64,000 nucleotides of DNA from Oscillospiraceae bacterium (GTDB lineage: Bacteria; Bacillota; Clostridia; Oscillospirales; Ruminococcaceae). The notes beneath the pieces were generated by a model. It was given only the letters and a program-made list of their open reading frames with translations. It was not told the origin of the DNA and searched no databases. Shown here piece by piece: positions 42,845 through 51,480 of this stretch. A program made the translations under genes and the position numbers. The stretch is from NCBI GenBank assembly GCA_017847885.1, contig JAGAUA010000044.1:1-64000 (forward strand), given 5' to 3'. Within the stretch, counting starts at the first letter, position 1; every line of letters starts with the position of its first letter.

Positions 42845-42910
42845 AAACCCATCTCCTAAATTTTGACCGACTCTGCAAATTTCGTTTTTTTGCACCGATA
42901 CATTTATAAA

Positions 42911-42939
42911 ATTATACCATACCGCGGCTTAAAAATCAA
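42911..42939 (-). promoter_or_regulatory. Promoter of the YczE-like gene
   Basis: TTGATT (plus 42934-42939), 17 bases, TATAAT (plus 42911-42916). Confidence 0.7.
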
Positions 42940-42951
42940 CAATTACGCATA

Positions 42952-42983
42952 AAAACACGGCACCGCCCAAGCGATACCGTGTT
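42952..42983 (-). terminator. Terminator of metY-hisA
   Basis: ACACGGTATCGC / GCGGTGCCGTGT stem-loop followed by TTTTTATG on the minus strand. Confidence 0.8.
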
Positions 42984-43001
42984 TAATACTACTCTGTTAA
43001 G

Positions 43002-43772
43002 TTATTTATACGCGCAAACCTTCTCAAAATCAAGGCTTCCGCCAAAGATGTCGAGAGCGCTTCCAACCGTGAAATTAAGCTTGCCTTTGCCGAGGGTTTT
43101 CAGCACGTCCAAGTCGTCGTACGAGCCTATCCCTCCTGCGTAGGTAACGGGTATCCTGCCCCATTCGCCCAGCATTTCCGCAAGGGGCTTTTCCACCCCT
43201 CTTGCCTTGCCCTCAACGTCAACTGCGTGGATAAGCAGCTCATCGCAATACTCCGCAAACATATCCATTGCCGCCGCGGTAAGCTCAACGTCCGTGAACT
43301 TCTGCCAGCGGTCGGTAACAACATAATAGCTGCCGTCCCTTTTTCGGCAGGAAAGGTCGATAACGAGACGCTCTCTGCCCGTTTCGGAAACAAGCTTTTT
43401 CAGGTTGTCAAAGTTGATTTTTCCGTCCTTGAACACGTAGGACGTCACTATCACATGGGACGCTCCCTTTTCAAGAAAGCCTGCGGCGTTTTCCGCGGCA
43501 ATTCCTCCGCCCACCTGCAAGCCGTTCGGGTACGCGGCAAGTGCGGCATAAGCCTGCTGTAAATCGGCGTTATAGTACTCCGAATCCGCCGCGTTGAGGA
43601 TAATGATATGTCCGCCCTTTATGCCCTTGGAGCTGTAAAGCTTTGCGTAAAAATCCGCGCCGTATTCCGAGACGAAATTTTCATCGGCACGGTTATTTTT
43701 ATCCGCCAAACTTCCGCCGACTATCTGCTTGACTTTGCCGTTGTGTATATCTATGCACGGTCTGAATTCCAT
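43002..43772 (-). CDS. hisA: Eukaryotic-type HisA (ProFAR isomerase, HIS6-like)
   Basis: 256 aa from ATG 43772. Sequence resembles yeast HIS6 more than bacterial HisA: CIDIHNGKVKQIVGGSL, NFVSEYGADFYAKLY, LQVGGGI, VIVTSYVFKDGKINFDNLK, RLVIDLSCRK, LLIHAVDVEGKARG, VTYAGGIGSYDDL, FTVGSALDIFGG. Catalyses the ProFAR to PRFAR step of histidine synthesis in the cytoplasm. Catalytic Asp (CIDIH) and the VDVEG region are present. No other his biosynthesis gene is near. Its leader is the repeat element at 43781-43901, which supplies AAAGGAG followed by a hairpin before the start. Confidence 0.9.
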   Translation of the reverse strand: MEFRPCIDIHNGKVKQIVGGSLADKNNRADENFVSEYGADFYAKLYSSKGIKGGHIIILNAADSEYYNADLQQAYAALAAYPNGLQVGGGIAAENAAGFLEKGASHVIVTSYVFKDGKINFDNLKKLVSETGRERLVIDLSCRKRDGSYYVVTDRWQKFTDVELTAAAMDMFAEYCDELLIHAVDVEGKARGVEKPLAEMLGEWGRIPVTYAGGIGSYDDLDVLKTLGKGKLNFTVGSALDIFGGSLDFEKVCAYK

Positions 43773-43780
43773 TATTATGC

Positions 43781-43901
43781 CCATTTTCCCAAAGGGAAAA
43801 TGCACTCCTTTCCGATGTTTTGTGGTTTGCGCAGCAAATTCCTTGCGGCAGCAAGGAAAACAAAACTCGGGTTTGAAAATTTATTTTCAAACTTTCTCCC
43901 A
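43781..43901 (-). repeat. Repeated hairpin leader, copy A (before hisA)
   Basis: On the minus strand the order is: hairpin GTTTGAAAAT/ATTTTCAAAC, hairpin TTCCTTGC/GCAAGGAA, CCACAAAACATCG, AAAGGAG (plus 43805-43811), hairpin CATTTTCCC/GGGAAAATG, then the start about 32 bases after the ribosome site. It fills the whole gap between metY and hisA. Copy B is at 46909-47046. Confidence 0.85.
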
Positions 43902-45188
43902 TTAAATCTTGTCGAACGCCTGCTTAACGTCGGCAATGATGTCCTCAACATTTTCAAGACCTACTGAAAATCTTATGAGTCCGCCGTCGATACCTGCCGC
44001 AACAAGCTGCTCGTCGGTAAGCTGACGGTGTGTCGCGGAAGCAGGGTGAAGCACGCAGGTACGGATATCCGCAACGTGTACCTCGTTTGAAGCAAGTGTA
44101 AGGCTGTCCATAAACTTAACGGCAGTATCGCGTCCGCCCTTGATTGAGAAGGAAATTACGCCGCTTGTGCCGAGAGGGAGATACTTGTCTGCGAGCGCCT
44201 TGTACTTGTTGCTTTCAAGTGCGGGGTAGGAAACGAAATTCACCTTGCCCGTGGACTCTATGAACTTTGCAACTTTAAGTGCGTTTTCGCAGTACTGCTT
44301 CATTCTTACCGCGAGGGTCTCAAGACCGAGATTAAGCAGGAAGGAGCTGTTTGCCGCAGGATAGCAGCCGAAATCTCTCATAAGCTGCATTCTTGCCTTG
44401 ACGATGTAGGGCGCAAAAGCGTACTGCTTGGTGTAAACAATTCCGTGGTAGCTTTCGTCCGGCTCGGTCATGCAGGGGAACTTTCCGTTTGTCCAGTCGA
44501 ATTTGCCGCTGTCGACGATTACGCCGCCGACCTGAACAGCGTGACCGTCCATGTACTTCGATGTGGAGTGGATAACGATATCCGCGCCCCACTCGATAGG
44601 ACGGCAGAGGATAGGCGTTGCAAAGGTGTTGTCCACGATAAGGGGTACGCCGTGTGCGTGAGCCGCCTTTGCCCATTTTTCAATATCGAAAACGGTAAGA
44701 GCAGGGTTTGCAATAGTCTCGCCGAAAACAGCCTTTGTGTTTTCCTTGAAAGCGGCGTTAAGCTCTTCCTCGGAAGCGTCAACGTCCACCCAGATGCACT
44801 CGATGCCCATTCTTTTCAGAGTTACGCCGAAAAGGTTGATAGTTCCGCCGTAAATGGAGGAGGAAGCGATAAAGCTGTCGCCTGCCTCGCAGATGTTGAG
44901 GATAGAAAGCAGAGAAGCCGCCTGTCCGCTGGAGGTACACATTGCCGCAACGCCGCCTTCAAGAGCAGCGATTTTCTTTTCAACAGCGTCGGTAGTGGGG
45001 TTCTCAAAACGGGAGTAGATAAGGCTCTTTGTGGGGTCATCAAAAACTGCGGCAACGTCGTCCGTAGAGTCGTAAACGTATGTAGTGCTCTGCACGATAG
45101 GCACTACTCTCGGCTCGCCGTTTTTGGGGGTATAGCCTGCGTGCAGGCATTTGGTCTCGATTTTAGCGTTGGGGTTAAGTTCTTTCAT
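43902..45188 (-). CDS. metY: O-acetylhomoserine sulfhydrylase (MetY-type PLP enzyme)
   Basis: 428 aa from ATG 45188; the longer frame runs into the promoter. PLP-binding lysine in IVIHSTSKYMDGHAVQ (near residue 207), YSRFENPTTDAVEKKIAALE, CTSSGQAASLLSIL and TANPAL-type blocks. Makes homocysteine from O-acetylhomoserine and sulfide. Own promoter with a short leader; followed by hisA after the repeat element, forming an odd metY-hisA pair. Confidence 0.93.
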   Translation of the reverse strand: MKELNPNAKIETKCLHAGYTPKNGEPRVVPIVQSTTYVYDSTDDVAAVFDDPTKSLIYSRFENPTTDAVEKKIAALEGGVAAMCTSSGQAASLLSILNICEAGDSFIASSSIYGGTINLFGVTLKRMGIECIWVDVDASEEELNAAFKENTKAVFGETIANPALTVFDIEKWAKAAHAHGVPLIVDNTFATPILCRPIEWGADIVIHSTSKYMDGHAVQVGGVIVDSGKFDWTNGKFPCMTEPDESYHGIVYTKQYAFAPYIVKARMQLMRDFGCYPAANSSFLLNLGLETLAVRMKQYCENALKVAKFIESTGKVNFVSYPALESNKYKALADKYLPLGTSGVISFSIKGGRDTAVKFMDSLTLASNEVHVADIRTCVLHPASATHRQLTDEQLVAAGIDGGLIRFSVGLENVEDIIADVKQAFDKI

Positions 45189-45228
45189 TGTATTGCAATC
45201 CTTTCGTTTAATAAAAATTCCGAATAAA

Positions 45229-45257
45229 ATTATACCATAAATTCCGCCATATTGCAA
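45229..45257 (-). promoter_or_regulatory. Promoter of metY
   Basis: TTGCAA (plus 45252-45257), 17 bases, TATAAT (plus 45229-45234). Confidence 0.75.
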
Positions 45258-45324
45258 GAAAAAAGTTAGCATTTTTCGTCACCCGTGAGCATAAGCTGTA
45301 CAAAACGGTTTTCGGAGGTGCTTT

Positions 45325-46212
45325 ATGTATTTCTGCGTAAAATTAAAAAGCTTTGTTTTTTGCCTTGCCTTATCACTTGCCGCCGTATGCGGAGGGATAT
45401 TTTTAGCTGCAAGGGGATTTGAAAGTGCGGCGGTAACTGCGGCTGCCAATGCCGCGGAGGAAGAGGTATTCCTGCCCGTGATAATGTACCACAGCCTGCT
45501 GAAAGACCCATCAAGGGCAGGGGACTATGTGCTTAGCCCCGAGGTGTTCAAGGCGGATATGCAGTACCTTATGGATAACGGCTACACAACGGTTTTTATA
45601 AGCGACGTTGTTGACTATGTTGAAAATGGCACAGAGCTGCCGGACAAGCCTGTTGCCGTGACCTTTGACGACGGCTATTACAATGTTATGACCTACGCAT
45701 ACCCCTTTATGAAGGAGAACGGTCTCAAGGGCGTTATGAACGTTGTGGGGACGTATACCGACCTGTCCGTCGAGCAGGACGAGCATAATCCTGCCTATTC
45801 AAGCCTTACGTGGGACGAGATAACAGAGCTTTACGAAAGCGGCGTATTTGAGATAGGAAACCACACCTACGATATGCACTCAATGGAGGGAAGAAAGGGG
45901 TGCAAGAAGCTTTACGGCGAAAGCTACGAGGATTACCGCAAGAGTATGTTTGACGACGTTGCCATGCTTCAGGGTATGCTCAGGGATAAAAGCGGAACAA
46001 CTCCCGTGACCTTTGCGTATCCCTTTGGCTATATCTCGGACGAAAGCGTTCCCATACTGCATGAAATGGGGTTTAAAGCGCTGCTCACCTGCTACGAAAA
46101 GCCCAATTACATTTCGAGGGAGGATACGGGCTGCCTGCTGTCGATAAACCGCTATAACCGCCCCTCGGGGGTATCCACGGAGGAGTTTATGAAAAAGCTT
46201 TTGAGAAAATAA
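45325..46212 (+). CDS. Polysaccharide deacetylase (NodB domain), exported
   Basis: 295 aa, GGAGGTGCTTT before ATG. Signal/anchor segment about 9-32. NodB motifs: VAVTFDDGYYN (TFDDGY, near 108-118), IGNHTYDMHSM (HTxDMH zinc motif, near 176), FAYPFGY (near 232). Deacetylates peptidoglycan GlcNAc or another acetylated glycan outside the membrane. Divergent from metY; convergent with the CAT-like gene. Confidence 0.9.
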   Translation: MYFCVKLKSFVFCLALSLAAVCGGIFLAARGFESAAVTAAANAAEEEVFLPVIMYHSLLKDPSRAGDYVLSPEVFKADMQYLMDNGYTTVFISDVVDYVENGTELPDKPVAVTFDDGYYNVMTYAYPFMKENGLKGVMNVVGTYTDLSVEQDEHNPAYSSLTWDEITELYESGVFEIGNHTYDMHSMEGRKGCKKLYGESYEDYRKSMFDDVAMLQGMLRDKSGTTPVTFAYPFGYISDESVPILHEMGFKALLTCYEKPNYISREDTGCLLSINRYNRPSGVSTEEFMKKLLRK

Positions 46213-46216
46213 AAAG

Positions 46217-46235
46217 GGGACGGCAGTACCGTCCC
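46217..46235. terminator. Bidirectional terminator between convergent genes
   Basis: GGGACGG / CCGTCCC hairpin just past the deacetylase stop. Confidence 0.65.
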
Positions 46236-46249
46236 GTTTATCACATTGT

Positions 46250-46900
46250 TTACAGCTGCACATCGAAGCTGTCAAAGTCCTGCTGAAGCTCTTCCAGAAA
46301 GCGGTTTACGTGATAGCCGTCCGTTGTGGCATGATGACAGGTTATGGACAGCGGAAGCATACTTTTTTCTCCGCAGGAAAAGATTTTTCCTGCTTCCACC
46401 GAGGGGAAATAATAGGGCTTGTTGTCGTAGCTGTGAACGGCAAAATGCTCAAACTTCACCCACGGGATACATGAAATGGTGTACGCATTGGGCGGAGGAA
46501 GCTCGGGGTGGCAGAGTATGCCGTGATTTTCCCCGAAATTACGCTGATTTTCAAGGTAATTGCGGTAAAAAACAGAGAAATCGCTGTTATATTTCGTCCA
46601 CATAAGAGAAAAGGTCTTGTCATCGTCGTGGAAAGTCGCATAAAGCGGCGTCAGGCAGTCGAAATACCCCACCTGCCCGTCCTGCTCAGCTATTTTGAAC
46701 TCAATCTGCTTGTTCAGATTTTTTGTGGTAAGCCAAAGGTATACGGGGAAAAATTTTATGCCCTGCTCCTTGGTCTTTTTCCTAAGATGAGTAACGTCCA
46801 TATTTACGGTCAGCGAGTAGCCCGTGGGCGCAATTTTTGAAAAGTACATAAAAACCTGTCCTCTGGGCAGCTTATTCATATCAAGCGGTGTGAATATCAT
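46250..46900 (-). CDS. Chloramphenicol acetyltransferase-like protein (type A CAT fold)
   Basis: 216 aa from ATG 46900. This start is equivalent to the hisA start relative to the shared leader; ATG 46912 falls inside the hairpin. CAT features are clear: YSLTVNMDVTHL, KFFPVYLWLTTK, CIPWVKFEHFAV, and SMLPLSITCHHATTDGYHV with the catalytic His (HHAxxDGxH) near 187, then FLEELQQ. The likely reaction is acetyl transfer from acetyl-CoA to chloramphenicol or another xenobiotic hydroxyl. Resistance is plausible but not proven. Confidence 0.85.
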   Translation of the reverse strand: MIFTPLDMNKLPRGQVFMYFSKIAPTGYSLTVNMDVTHLRKKTKEQGIKFFPVYLWLTTKNLNKQIEFKIAEQDGQVGYFDCLTPLYATFHDDDKTFSLMWTKYNSDFSVFYRNYLENQRNFGENHGILCHPELPPPNAYTISCIPWVKFEHFAVHSYDNKPYYFPSVEAGKIFSCGEKSMLPLSITCHHATTDGYHVNRFLEELQQDFDSFDVQL

Positions 46901-46908
46901 AATAATAA

Positions 46909-47046
46909 CCATTTTTCCGATAGGAAAAATGCACTCCTTTCGATGTTTTGTGGCTTTAGACCCGACCTTAGTCGGCTGCAGAAAATTCCTTGCGGCAGCA
47001 AGGAAAACAAAACTCGTGTTTGAAAATTTATTTTCAAACTGTCTCC
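46909..47046 (-). repeat. Repeated hairpin leader, copy B (before the CAT-like gene)
   Basis: Near-identical to copy A: GTTTGAAAAT/ATTTTCAAAC, TTCCTTGC/GCAAGGAA, CCACAAAACATCG, AAAGGAG (plus 46934-46940), and hairpin ATTTTTCC/GGAAAAAT with compensatory changes in the stem. It carries an extra 20-base insert with hairpin CCGAC/GTCGG. Confidence 0.85.
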
Positions 47047-47281
47047 TTTCGATAACATTCTAACAGCAAAACAGCTTCGGGTCAATAAACTAACCGTAGA
47101 GATACACCTGCTCGCAGAATTGTCAGCCGATTATTTTCAGCATTTCGCAATAAAAATATCTAACGAAAACGTTTGAAATTGTTAACTTTTTTAATACCCC
47201 CTTGAAAATATCTGGCATTAATGGTACAATAAAGTCATTATGTTATGTCGGTCATCGGCTTTTATTGAAGGAGTGTGTTAA
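47047..47281. other. Intergenic region before the GH94 gene
   Basis: 235 bases without a gene. Contains a possible LacI-type operator core AAACGTTT (around 47167-47174) and the GH94 promoter at 47202-47230. Confidence 0.45.
47202..47230 (+). promoter_or_regulatory. Promoter of the GH94 gene
   Basis: TTGAAA (47202-47207), 17 bases, TACAAT (47225-47230). Confidence 0.7.
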
Positions 47282-49690
47282 ATGAATTACGGACATTTTG
47301 ACCTTGAAAAAAAGGAATATGTTATTACCAAGCCCAATACGCCCGCACCTTGGGCAAACTATCTCGGCGATCCCGAGTACGGCGCAATGATCTCAAACAA
47401 CGCCGAGGGTTACAGCTTCGTTAAATCGGGCGCAAACGGACGTATTCTCCGTTACCGCTTCAACACAAACGTTGCTCTCCCCGGAAGATTTATCTATATC
47501 CGCGACAACGATACCGCCGATTACTGGTCTGCTTCATGGCAGCCTGTGGGCAAGCCCCTTGACAAGTACAAGAGCGAATGCCGCCACGGTACTGCTTACA
47601 CTGTAATTTCCGCAGAGTATGCAGACGTTAAATCCGAGGTTACATACTACGTTCCCAAGGGAAAGACCTACGAGGTATGGAGAGCTGTTATCACCAACCT
47701 CTCAAGCAAGGAAAGAAAGCTTTCCGTTTACGGCTTCTGCGAGTTCACAAACGACAACAACTACGAGCAGGATCAGGTAAACCTTCAGTATACACAGTTC
47801 ATCACAAGAACATCCTTTGAGGAGAACAAGATACTCCAGCACATCAACGAAAACAGCGGCAAGGACGAAACAGGCTCCAACCACAGAGAGCGTTTCTTCG
47901 GTATGGTGGGCGCAGACGTTTGCGGCTACAACGGCGACCTTAACCACTTTATCGGCGCATACCGCACCCTTGCAAATCCTATCGCTGTTGAAAGCGGCAG
48001 ATGCGACAACGTACTCAACTACAACGCAAATGCCTGCGGCGCGCTCCAGAGCGCTATCACTCTCGGCGCAGGCGGAACTATCGAGCTTATCTACATCGTA
48101 GGTCAGCGCGACAATGCCGCTGCTACCGCTATCCTTAACGAATACAAGGTTCCCGGCAAGGTTGACGCCGAGATCAAGGAACTGAAAAACTTCTGGCACG
48201 GCAAGCTGAACAACTTCCAGATCAACACTCCAAGCGCAGAGTTCAACAACATGATCAACGTTTGGAACGCTTACCAGTGCTTTATCACATTCATCTGGTC
48301 GAGAGCGGCTTCCTTTATCTACTGCGGTCTGAGAAACGGCTACGGCTACCGTGATACCGTTCAGGATATCCAGGGTATCATTCACCTTGACCCCGAAATG
48401 GCTGCCGACAAGATCCGCTTCATGCTTTCCGCACAGGTTGACAACGGCGCAGGTCTGCCGCTGGTTAAGTTCAACCACAACGCAGGTCACGAGACTTGCC
48501 CCGACGAGAACGACGAGAACTCTATCTACGCTAAGGAAACAGGTCACCCCTCTTACCGCGCAGACGACGCTCTCTGGCTGTTCCCCACAATTTCCAAGTA
48601 CATCGGTGAAAGCGGAAACAAGGCGTTCCTCGATGAAGTTATCGTATACTCCAACGGCGGCGAGGACACCGTTTACAACCACTTGAAGAGAGCTATCGAC
48701 TTCTCAATGAACCACCTTGGCGACCACGATATGCCCGCAGGTCTCCACGCTGACTGGAACGACTGTCTCCGTATGGGCAAGAAGGGCGAGTCCACATTCG
48801 TTGCATTTCAGCTTTATTACGCAATGTCCGTTATCAAGGGCTATGCGCAGGAAAAGGGCGACGCTGAATACATCAAGTACATCGACGAGGTACAGGGCAA
48901 GCTGGGCGCTTCACTTGCTAAGTGCTGGGACGAGGACAGATGGATCCGCGGTATCCGCGAAGACGGCGTTGTTGTTGGTGCAAAGAAGGATCCCGAAGCA
49001 AATATGTGGCTCAATCCTCAGAGCTGGGGCGTAATTTCCGGCTTTGCTTCAAAGGAGCAGGCTGAAAAGTCCATGGACTCCGTTCACGAGATACTCAACA
49101 CACCTTACGGCGTAAAGCTTCTCGAACCTCCTTACGTAAAGAACTACTTTGACGGTGCGCTCATGCACATCTTCAACCCCGATACAAAGGAAAACGGCGG
49201 TATCTTCTCTCAGTCACAGGGCTGGGCTATCCTTGCAGAGTCCATGCTGGGTCACGGCAACAGAGCTTTCGAGTACTTCATGGAGTCCTCTCCTGCTGCT
49301 ATGAATGACAAGGCAGAAATACGCGTTATTGAGCCTTACGCTCACGGTCAGTTCACCGAGTCTACACGCTCGCCTTTTGAGGGACGTTCACACGTTCACT
49401 GGCTCACAGGTACAGCTTCCACAGTAATGGTAGGCTGCGTAGAGGGTATCCTCGGTATGCGTCCTAACGCTGACGGACTTGTGGTTTCCCCTGCAATTCC
49501 TTCCGAGTGGGCAAGCTACACCGTTGACAAGGTATTCAGAGGCAAGCAGCTTAACATGACATTCAACAACCCCAACCATGTTGAAAGCGGCGTTGCGTCT
49601 ATCGTTCTCAACGGCGAAAAGCTCGACGGCAACTTTATTCCTGCCGACAAGCTCAAGGACGAGAATGAAGTCGTTGTTACACTTGGCTAA
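47282..49690 (+). CDS. GH94 disaccharide phosphorylase, probably cellobiose phosphorylase
   Basis: 802 aa, cytoplasmic (no signal). Starts MNYGHFDLEKKEYVITKPNT as in GH94; the catalytic Asp is in HADWNDCLRMG (near 494), with GYGYRDTVQDIQG (near 352) and WLTGTAS (near 702) in the (alpha/alpha)6 barrel. Phosphorolyses a beta-glucoside to glucose-1-phosphate and a free sugar. Length and start fit cellobiose phosphorylase (about 810), but other GH94 specificities (laminaribiose, chitobiose, cellobionate) cannot be excluded. Codon use is strongly biased, implying high expression. GAAGGAGTGTGTTAA before ATG. Confidence 0.9.
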   Translation: MNYGHFDLEKKEYVITKPNTPAPWANYLGDPEYGAMISNNAEGYSFVKSGANGRILRYRFNTNVALPGRFIYIRDNDTADYWSASWQPVGKPLDKYKSECRHGTAYTVISAEYADVKSEVTYYVPKGKTYEVWRAVITNLSSKERKLSVYGFCEFTNDNNYEQDQVNLQYTQFITRTSFEENKILQHINENSGKDETGSNHRERFFGMVGADVCGYNGDLNHFIGAYRTLANPIAVESGRCDNVLNYNANACGALQSAITLGAGGTIELIYIVGQRDNAAATAILNEYKVPGKVDAEIKELKNFWHGKLNNFQINTPSAEFNNMINVWNAYQCFITFIWSRAASFIYCGLRNGYGYRDTVQDIQGIIHLDPEMAADKIRFMLSAQVDNGAGLPLVKFNHNAGHETCPDENDENSIYAKETGHPSYRADDALWLFPTISKYIGESGNKAFLDEVIVYSNGGEDTVYNHLKRAIDFSMNHLGDHDMPAGLHADWNDCLRMGKKGESTFVAFQLYYAMSVIKGYAQEKGDAEYIKYIDEVQGKLGASLAKCWDEDRWIRGIREDGVVVGAKKDPEANMWLNPQSWGVISGFASKEQAEKSMDSVHEILNTPYGVKLLEPPYVKNYFDGALMHIFNPDTKENGGIFSQSQGWAILAESMLGHGNRAFEYFMESSPAAMNDKAEIRVIEPYAHGQFTESTRSPFEGRSHVHWLTGTASTVMVGCVEGILGMRPNADGLVVSPAIPSEWASYTVDKVFRGKQLNMTFNNPNHVESGVASIVLNGEKLDGNFIPADKLKDENEVVVTLG

Positions 49691-49760
49691 AAAACAAATG
49701 CAAGCATTTGTTTCCAAGTATTTTCGCAATGTGAAAATACATCGGAGTTTATGAAAATAA

Positions 49761-49790
49761 ACACGGTATCGCTTCGGCGGTACCGTGTTT
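49761..49790. terminator. Terminator after GH94, bidirectional
   Basis: ACACGGTA / TACCGTGT stem with T-run. Between the GH94 stop and it lie two more hairpins (CAAATGC/GCATTTG, GTATTTTC/GAAAATAC). Confidence 0.8.
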
Positions 49791-49809
49791 TGTGCTTTAT
49801 ACGATTGAA

Positions 49810-50241
49810 TTATATGCAGTAATCATTTCCCTCGGTGCCGTGGTTGATAATATCCTGCAAGGTTATGCCGTCCAGATAGTCGGTAATGGCTTTGTAAAGT
49901 CCCTCCCAGACATAAAGCGTCATGCAGGCTTCCGCTCTTGCACACTCGTTGGGCGCATTTTCAAGGCACGGAATAGGCGCAAGGCTGCCTTCCGTCAGTC
50001 TTAGTATCTCTCCCACAGTATATGCCTCTGGACTTTTTGCAAGCATATATCCCCCCTGATAGCCGCGGTTTGTTTTCAGCAGCCCCGACTTGCTCAAAAG
50101 CGGAACTATCTGCTCAAGATATTTTTTCGACACGTTCTGCCGCTCCGCAATATCTTTAAGCGCAACGTAACCGTCCTTGCTGTTGAGTGCAAGGTCAAGA
50201 AGCATTCTCAAAGCGTATCTGCCCTTTGTGGAAATTTTCAT
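49810..50241 (-). CDS. Rrf2-family regulator with IscR-like cysteine cluster
   Basis: 143 aa from ATG 50241. Rrf2 winged-helix (KISTKGRYALRMLLDLALNS, then VSKKYLEQIVPLLSKSGLL, RGYQGGYMLAKSP). Three cysteines PCLENAPNECARAEAC (near 93-108) resemble the IscR [2Fe-2S] ligands, with slightly longer first spacing. Fe-S or sulfur-metabolism sensing is plausible. No isc/suf genes are adjacent, so targets are unknown. Promoter overlaps a CATAG/CTATG repeat, likely its own operator. Confidence 0.85.
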   Translation of the reverse strand: MKISTKGRYALRMLLDLALNSKDGYVALKDIAERQNVSKKYLEQIVPLLSKSGLLKTNRGYQGGYMLAKSPEAYTVGEILRLTEGSLAPIPCLENAPNECARAEACMTLYVWEGLYKAITDYLDGITLQDIINHGTEGNDYCI

Positions 50242-50301
50242 TTTAAGCATCCTTTCTTGTCTTGTTTTATGAAAAACTAATTCAGAAATTATATTTATAC
50301 T

Positions 50302-50330
50302 ATTATACCATAGATTTACTATGTTTTCAA
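50302..50330 (-). promoter_or_regulatory. Promoter of the Rrf2 gene with internal inverted repeat
   Basis: TTGAAA (plus 50325-50330), 17 bases, TATAAT (plus 50302-50307). CATAG(taaat)CTATG between the boxes is a candidate autoregulatory site. Confidence 0.65.
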
Positions 50331-50420
50331 GTATCTGCAAGTATACCTATTATACATATTTACGTAGTAGGATTTGTGAATTTTTATTATTTTTCAACAT
50401 TAACAGCATAAATATACCTG

Positions 50421-50462
50421 CAAAAAATACAGCCGATACCATATCACTACGGCATCGGCTGC
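50421..50462 (-). terminator. Terminator of the SBP-GH5 transcript
   Basis: CAGCCGAT / ATCGGCTG stem followed by TATTTTTTG on the minus strand. Confidence 0.85.
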
Positions 50463-50503
50463 ACCTTAAGGAGTAATTATGAAAAACAAGAAATGATAAA
50501 GGC

Positions 50504-51460
50504 TTAGAGATATTTTACCAGCTCATCTATAACGCCGCTCATGCGCTCGTCAGCAATGCCGAAGTCCATCTGCTTGTAGCTCCATGCGGAACGGCAGATA
50601 CCAAGCTGCTCAAAGGCGCTGTTGATAGCCTTGAACCACTTGACGGTATCCTCGGGAGAAGCGTTGTCGATAACGCCGTACTCTCCGCAGTAAAGAACCG
50701 TTCCGTTCTTTTTTGCGGCTTCACAGGCAGCGGCAAAGCGGTCGATAAAGAACTGCGCCGTGACCTTAGGGTCGCACTCTTCAAAGCTCATTCTGAATTC
50801 GGTATCCATACCCTCATACCAATATGCGCCCTGATGTGTGAAATTCATGGGGTCGTAGCAATGGAAATTGTACACGACTTTATCGTCATAAGGCGCGTCA
50901 AGGTCGGGAACAGCGTCGGGGCTGTTCTGCCAGTAACCGCCCACAAGAATTACCGTATCGGGAGCAATTTTGCGTATTCTTTCAATGCAGTTACGGATTA
51001 TGCCGTTCCAGATTGGGCTGTACTTTTGGTCGATAACTTCATTGAGCAGCTCAAATGCAATAGTTCCGTCGCTTACCGCATAGCGCCGCGCAAGGGTCTC
51101 CCAAAGCTTGTAAAAGCGTTCCTGAAGCGCAGGACTTTCAAAAAATCCGTACTCATTTTCACCCTTGTCAAAGGAATAGCCTGCTGTTTTGTGCAGGTCA
51201 AGCACAAGGTTAAGTCCGCACTTTCCGCACCATTTCACAGCATTGTTTATGTACTCAAAGCCGCTTTCGATATAGCTGCCGTCCTCATTTTCCACAAGGT
51301 TGTAGTCGATGGGCAGGCGGACGTGATCCGCCCCCCATGACGCAATTTTTTCAATGTCCTTTTCGCAGATAAAGGTGTCGTAACGCTCTTTTGTGTGATC
51401 GCACTGGGAAAGCCAGCCGCCGAGATTTACGCCCTTTTTATAGCCTGTGAAATTTACCAT
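50504..51460 (-). CDS. Cytoplasmic GH5 beta-glucanase/glucosidase
   Basis: 318 aa, no signal peptide. GH5 pattern: KKGVNLGGWLS start, HVRLPIDYNLV, LVLDLHKTAGYSF, acid/base Glu in FELLNEVID (near 140), YNFHCYDPM, nucleophile Glu in LYCGEYGVID (near 258). Likely cleaves imported cello- or gluco-oligosaccharides in the cytoplasm to feed the phosphorylase. 20 bases beyond the SBP gene; same transcript. Confidence 0.9.
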   Translation of the reverse strand: MVNFTGYKKGVNLGGWLSQCDHTKERYDTFICEKDIEKIASWGADHVRLPIDYNLVENEDGSYIESGFEYINNAVKWCGKCGLNLVLDLHKTAGYSFDKGENEYGFFESPALQERFYKLWETLARRYAVSDGTIAFELLNEVIDQKYSPIWNGIIRNCIERIRKIAPDTVILVGGYWQNSPDAVPDLDAPYDDKVVYNFHCYDPMNFTHQGAYWYEGMDTEFRMSFEECDPKVTAQFFIDRFAAACEAAKKNGTVLYCGEYGVIDNASPEDTVKWFKAINSAFEQLGICRSAWSYKQMDFGIADERMSGVIDELVKYL

Positions 51461-51480
51461 ATAGAATTTCCTCTCAAAAA

